From assembly GCA_019421315.1 (NCBI GenBank), contig JAHZFN010000177.1, forward strand, positions 1-13,956: a DNA stretch of 13,956 nt, read 5' to 3'. The notes under the pieces are model-generated. The model was not told where the DNA came from. It was given only the letters and a program-made list of their open reading frames with translations, and did not search any database. The translations under genes were made by a program, and so were the position numbers. This document shows positions 13,419 to 13,956 of this stretch, one piece after another. The DNA is from Peptococcaceae bacterium (lineage in GTDB: Bacteria > Bacillota > Dehalobacteriia > UBA4068 > UBA4997). Within the stretch, counting starts at the first letter, position 1. Each line of letters starts with the position of its first letter.

Positions 13419-13889
13419 TTATTTGCGGAGCAGACCTTTGGCGCGAGTTGGTTTCAAAAGCAAATCCAAAGCGTCAAAGATGGAGGTAACCACGATGTCC
13501 GCATGATTGATGAGCTTGGCGCAGCAGCCTTCGGGACCGATGACCGCAACTGCCATGTCGGCGGCGTCCAACATGGGAATGTCGTTCAGTCCGTTGCCGA
13601 CAACCATGCTTTGACCTTCCAGAGAATCGACGATTTTGGCTTTTTCCTTGCCCGCTTCCGCCAGCGGGAAGCTTTTAACTTCGATGCCGTCTGCTTCGCA
13701 CTGCGGCGTGGCGGTGCCGTAGGAGTCTGCCGTCAGGCAGTAAACGTTGACACCCTGCGCCTTGATGGCTGTGATTTGTTCTTTGATTCCGTCAATGATT
13801 TTGCCGTCTGTGGCGATGGTGCCGTTGAAATCAAGCACCAAATTGCAAATTTCCAAAGGCTGCATACCCAGATTTTTTATACTGATCAT
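13419..13889 (-). CDS. Small HAD-superfamily protein, 'soluble P-type ATPase' type
   Basis: The 156-residue protein is a bare HAD core without a cap domain. Motif I is LDFNGT (residues 19-24, nucleophile Asp20), motif II is the Thr of CLTADS (Thr53), motif III a Lys in the GKEKAK segment (81-85), motif IV GNGLNDIPML (98-107, Asp103). The residue two after the nucleophile is Asn22 instead of the Asp that acts as general acid/base in HAD phosphatases; this, and the GNGLNDIPML block, place it with COG4087 proteins, which resemble the phosphorylation domain of P-type ATPases but lack membrane helices. Biochemical role unknown. The start follows GGGAGG at a rather long spacing (about 11 bases). 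It is transcribed toward the ppk1 remnant and shares its terminator. Confidence 0.85.
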   Translation of the reverse strand: MISIKNLGMQPLEICNLVLDFNGTIATDGKIIDGIKEQITAIKAQGVNVYCLTADSYGTATPQCEADGIEVKSFPLAEAGKEKAKIVDSLEGQSMVVGNGLNDIPMLDAADMAVAVIGPEGCCAKLINHADIVVTSIFDALDLLLKPTRAKGLLRK

Positions 13890-13925
13890 TTTAAAATACG
13901 CCTCCCAGAGTATTTCAAGTATTTT

Positions 13926-13955
13926 ATTGTGATTTATTTCGACACAATAATTATA
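13926..13955 (-). promoter_or_regulatory. HAD gene -10 box and inverted repeat
   Basis: On the minus strand TATAAT occupies 13955-13950; the -35 would lie outside the window. An inverted repeat ATTGTG/CACAAT (13926-13931 with 13943-13948) covers the expected transcription start and could be an operator. Confidence 0.4.
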
Positions 13956-13956
13956 A

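Overview
The window comes from a low-to-moderate G+C anaerobic member of the Bacillota. Evidence: strong GGAGG-type ribosome binding sites, sigma-A promoters with 17-nt spacers, an intact CIRCE operator before groESL, a structured leader before rplU, a large secreted protein with three SLH domains, and a UPF0210 (PFL-family) gene. The protein sequences look like Clostridia or Negativicutes; I cannot narrow this further from sequence alone. Most of the window is housekeeping DNA, with one accessory, decaying stretch near the right end (about 12.4-13.36 kb).

Layout, left to right: the 3' end of a UPF0210 gene; pyrE (orotate phosphoribosyltransferase) with its terminator; on the minus strand a short cis-prenyltransferase (UppS-like) gene and cysE (serine acetyltransferase) with an unusual cysteine-rich tail; a divergent promoter region leading into groES-groEL; rplU-rpmA (L21, L27) without the prp protease gene that usually lies between them in Bacillota; a 67-aa unknown protein; a single-gene pyrB unit (aspartate carbamoyltransferase); a 1086-aa secreted beta-solenoid/SLH protein followed by a 76-aa membrane protein; a composite pseudogene in which the start of a small ORF is joined, out of frame, to an internally deleted 3' fragment of polyphosphate kinase (ppk1); and, on the minus strand, a small HAD protein of the 'soluble P-type ATPase' kind.

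How the genes relate: pyrE and pyrB are two non-adjacent steps of UMP synthesis, each transcribed alone and about 6 kb apart, with no pyrI next to pyrB. groES and groEL form the classic HrcA/CIRCE heat-shock operon. The SLH gene and the small membrane-protein gene have no terminator between them and are probably co-transcribed, so they may share a role at the cell surface. Intrinsic terminators separate most units.

The observations most worth a second look are: (1) the beta-solenoid with nine Asn/Asp-Cys rungs whose spacing strictly alternates between 21 and 23-25 residues; (2) the ppk1/small-ORF mosaic pseudogene; (3) an L27 with no cleavable N-terminal extension together with the missing prp; (4) the cysteine-rich tail on the cysteine-biosynthesis enzyme CysE; and (5) a short cis-prenyltransferase with an altered signature motif. 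I found no CRISPR array, tRNA, rRNA, insertion sequence or integrase.
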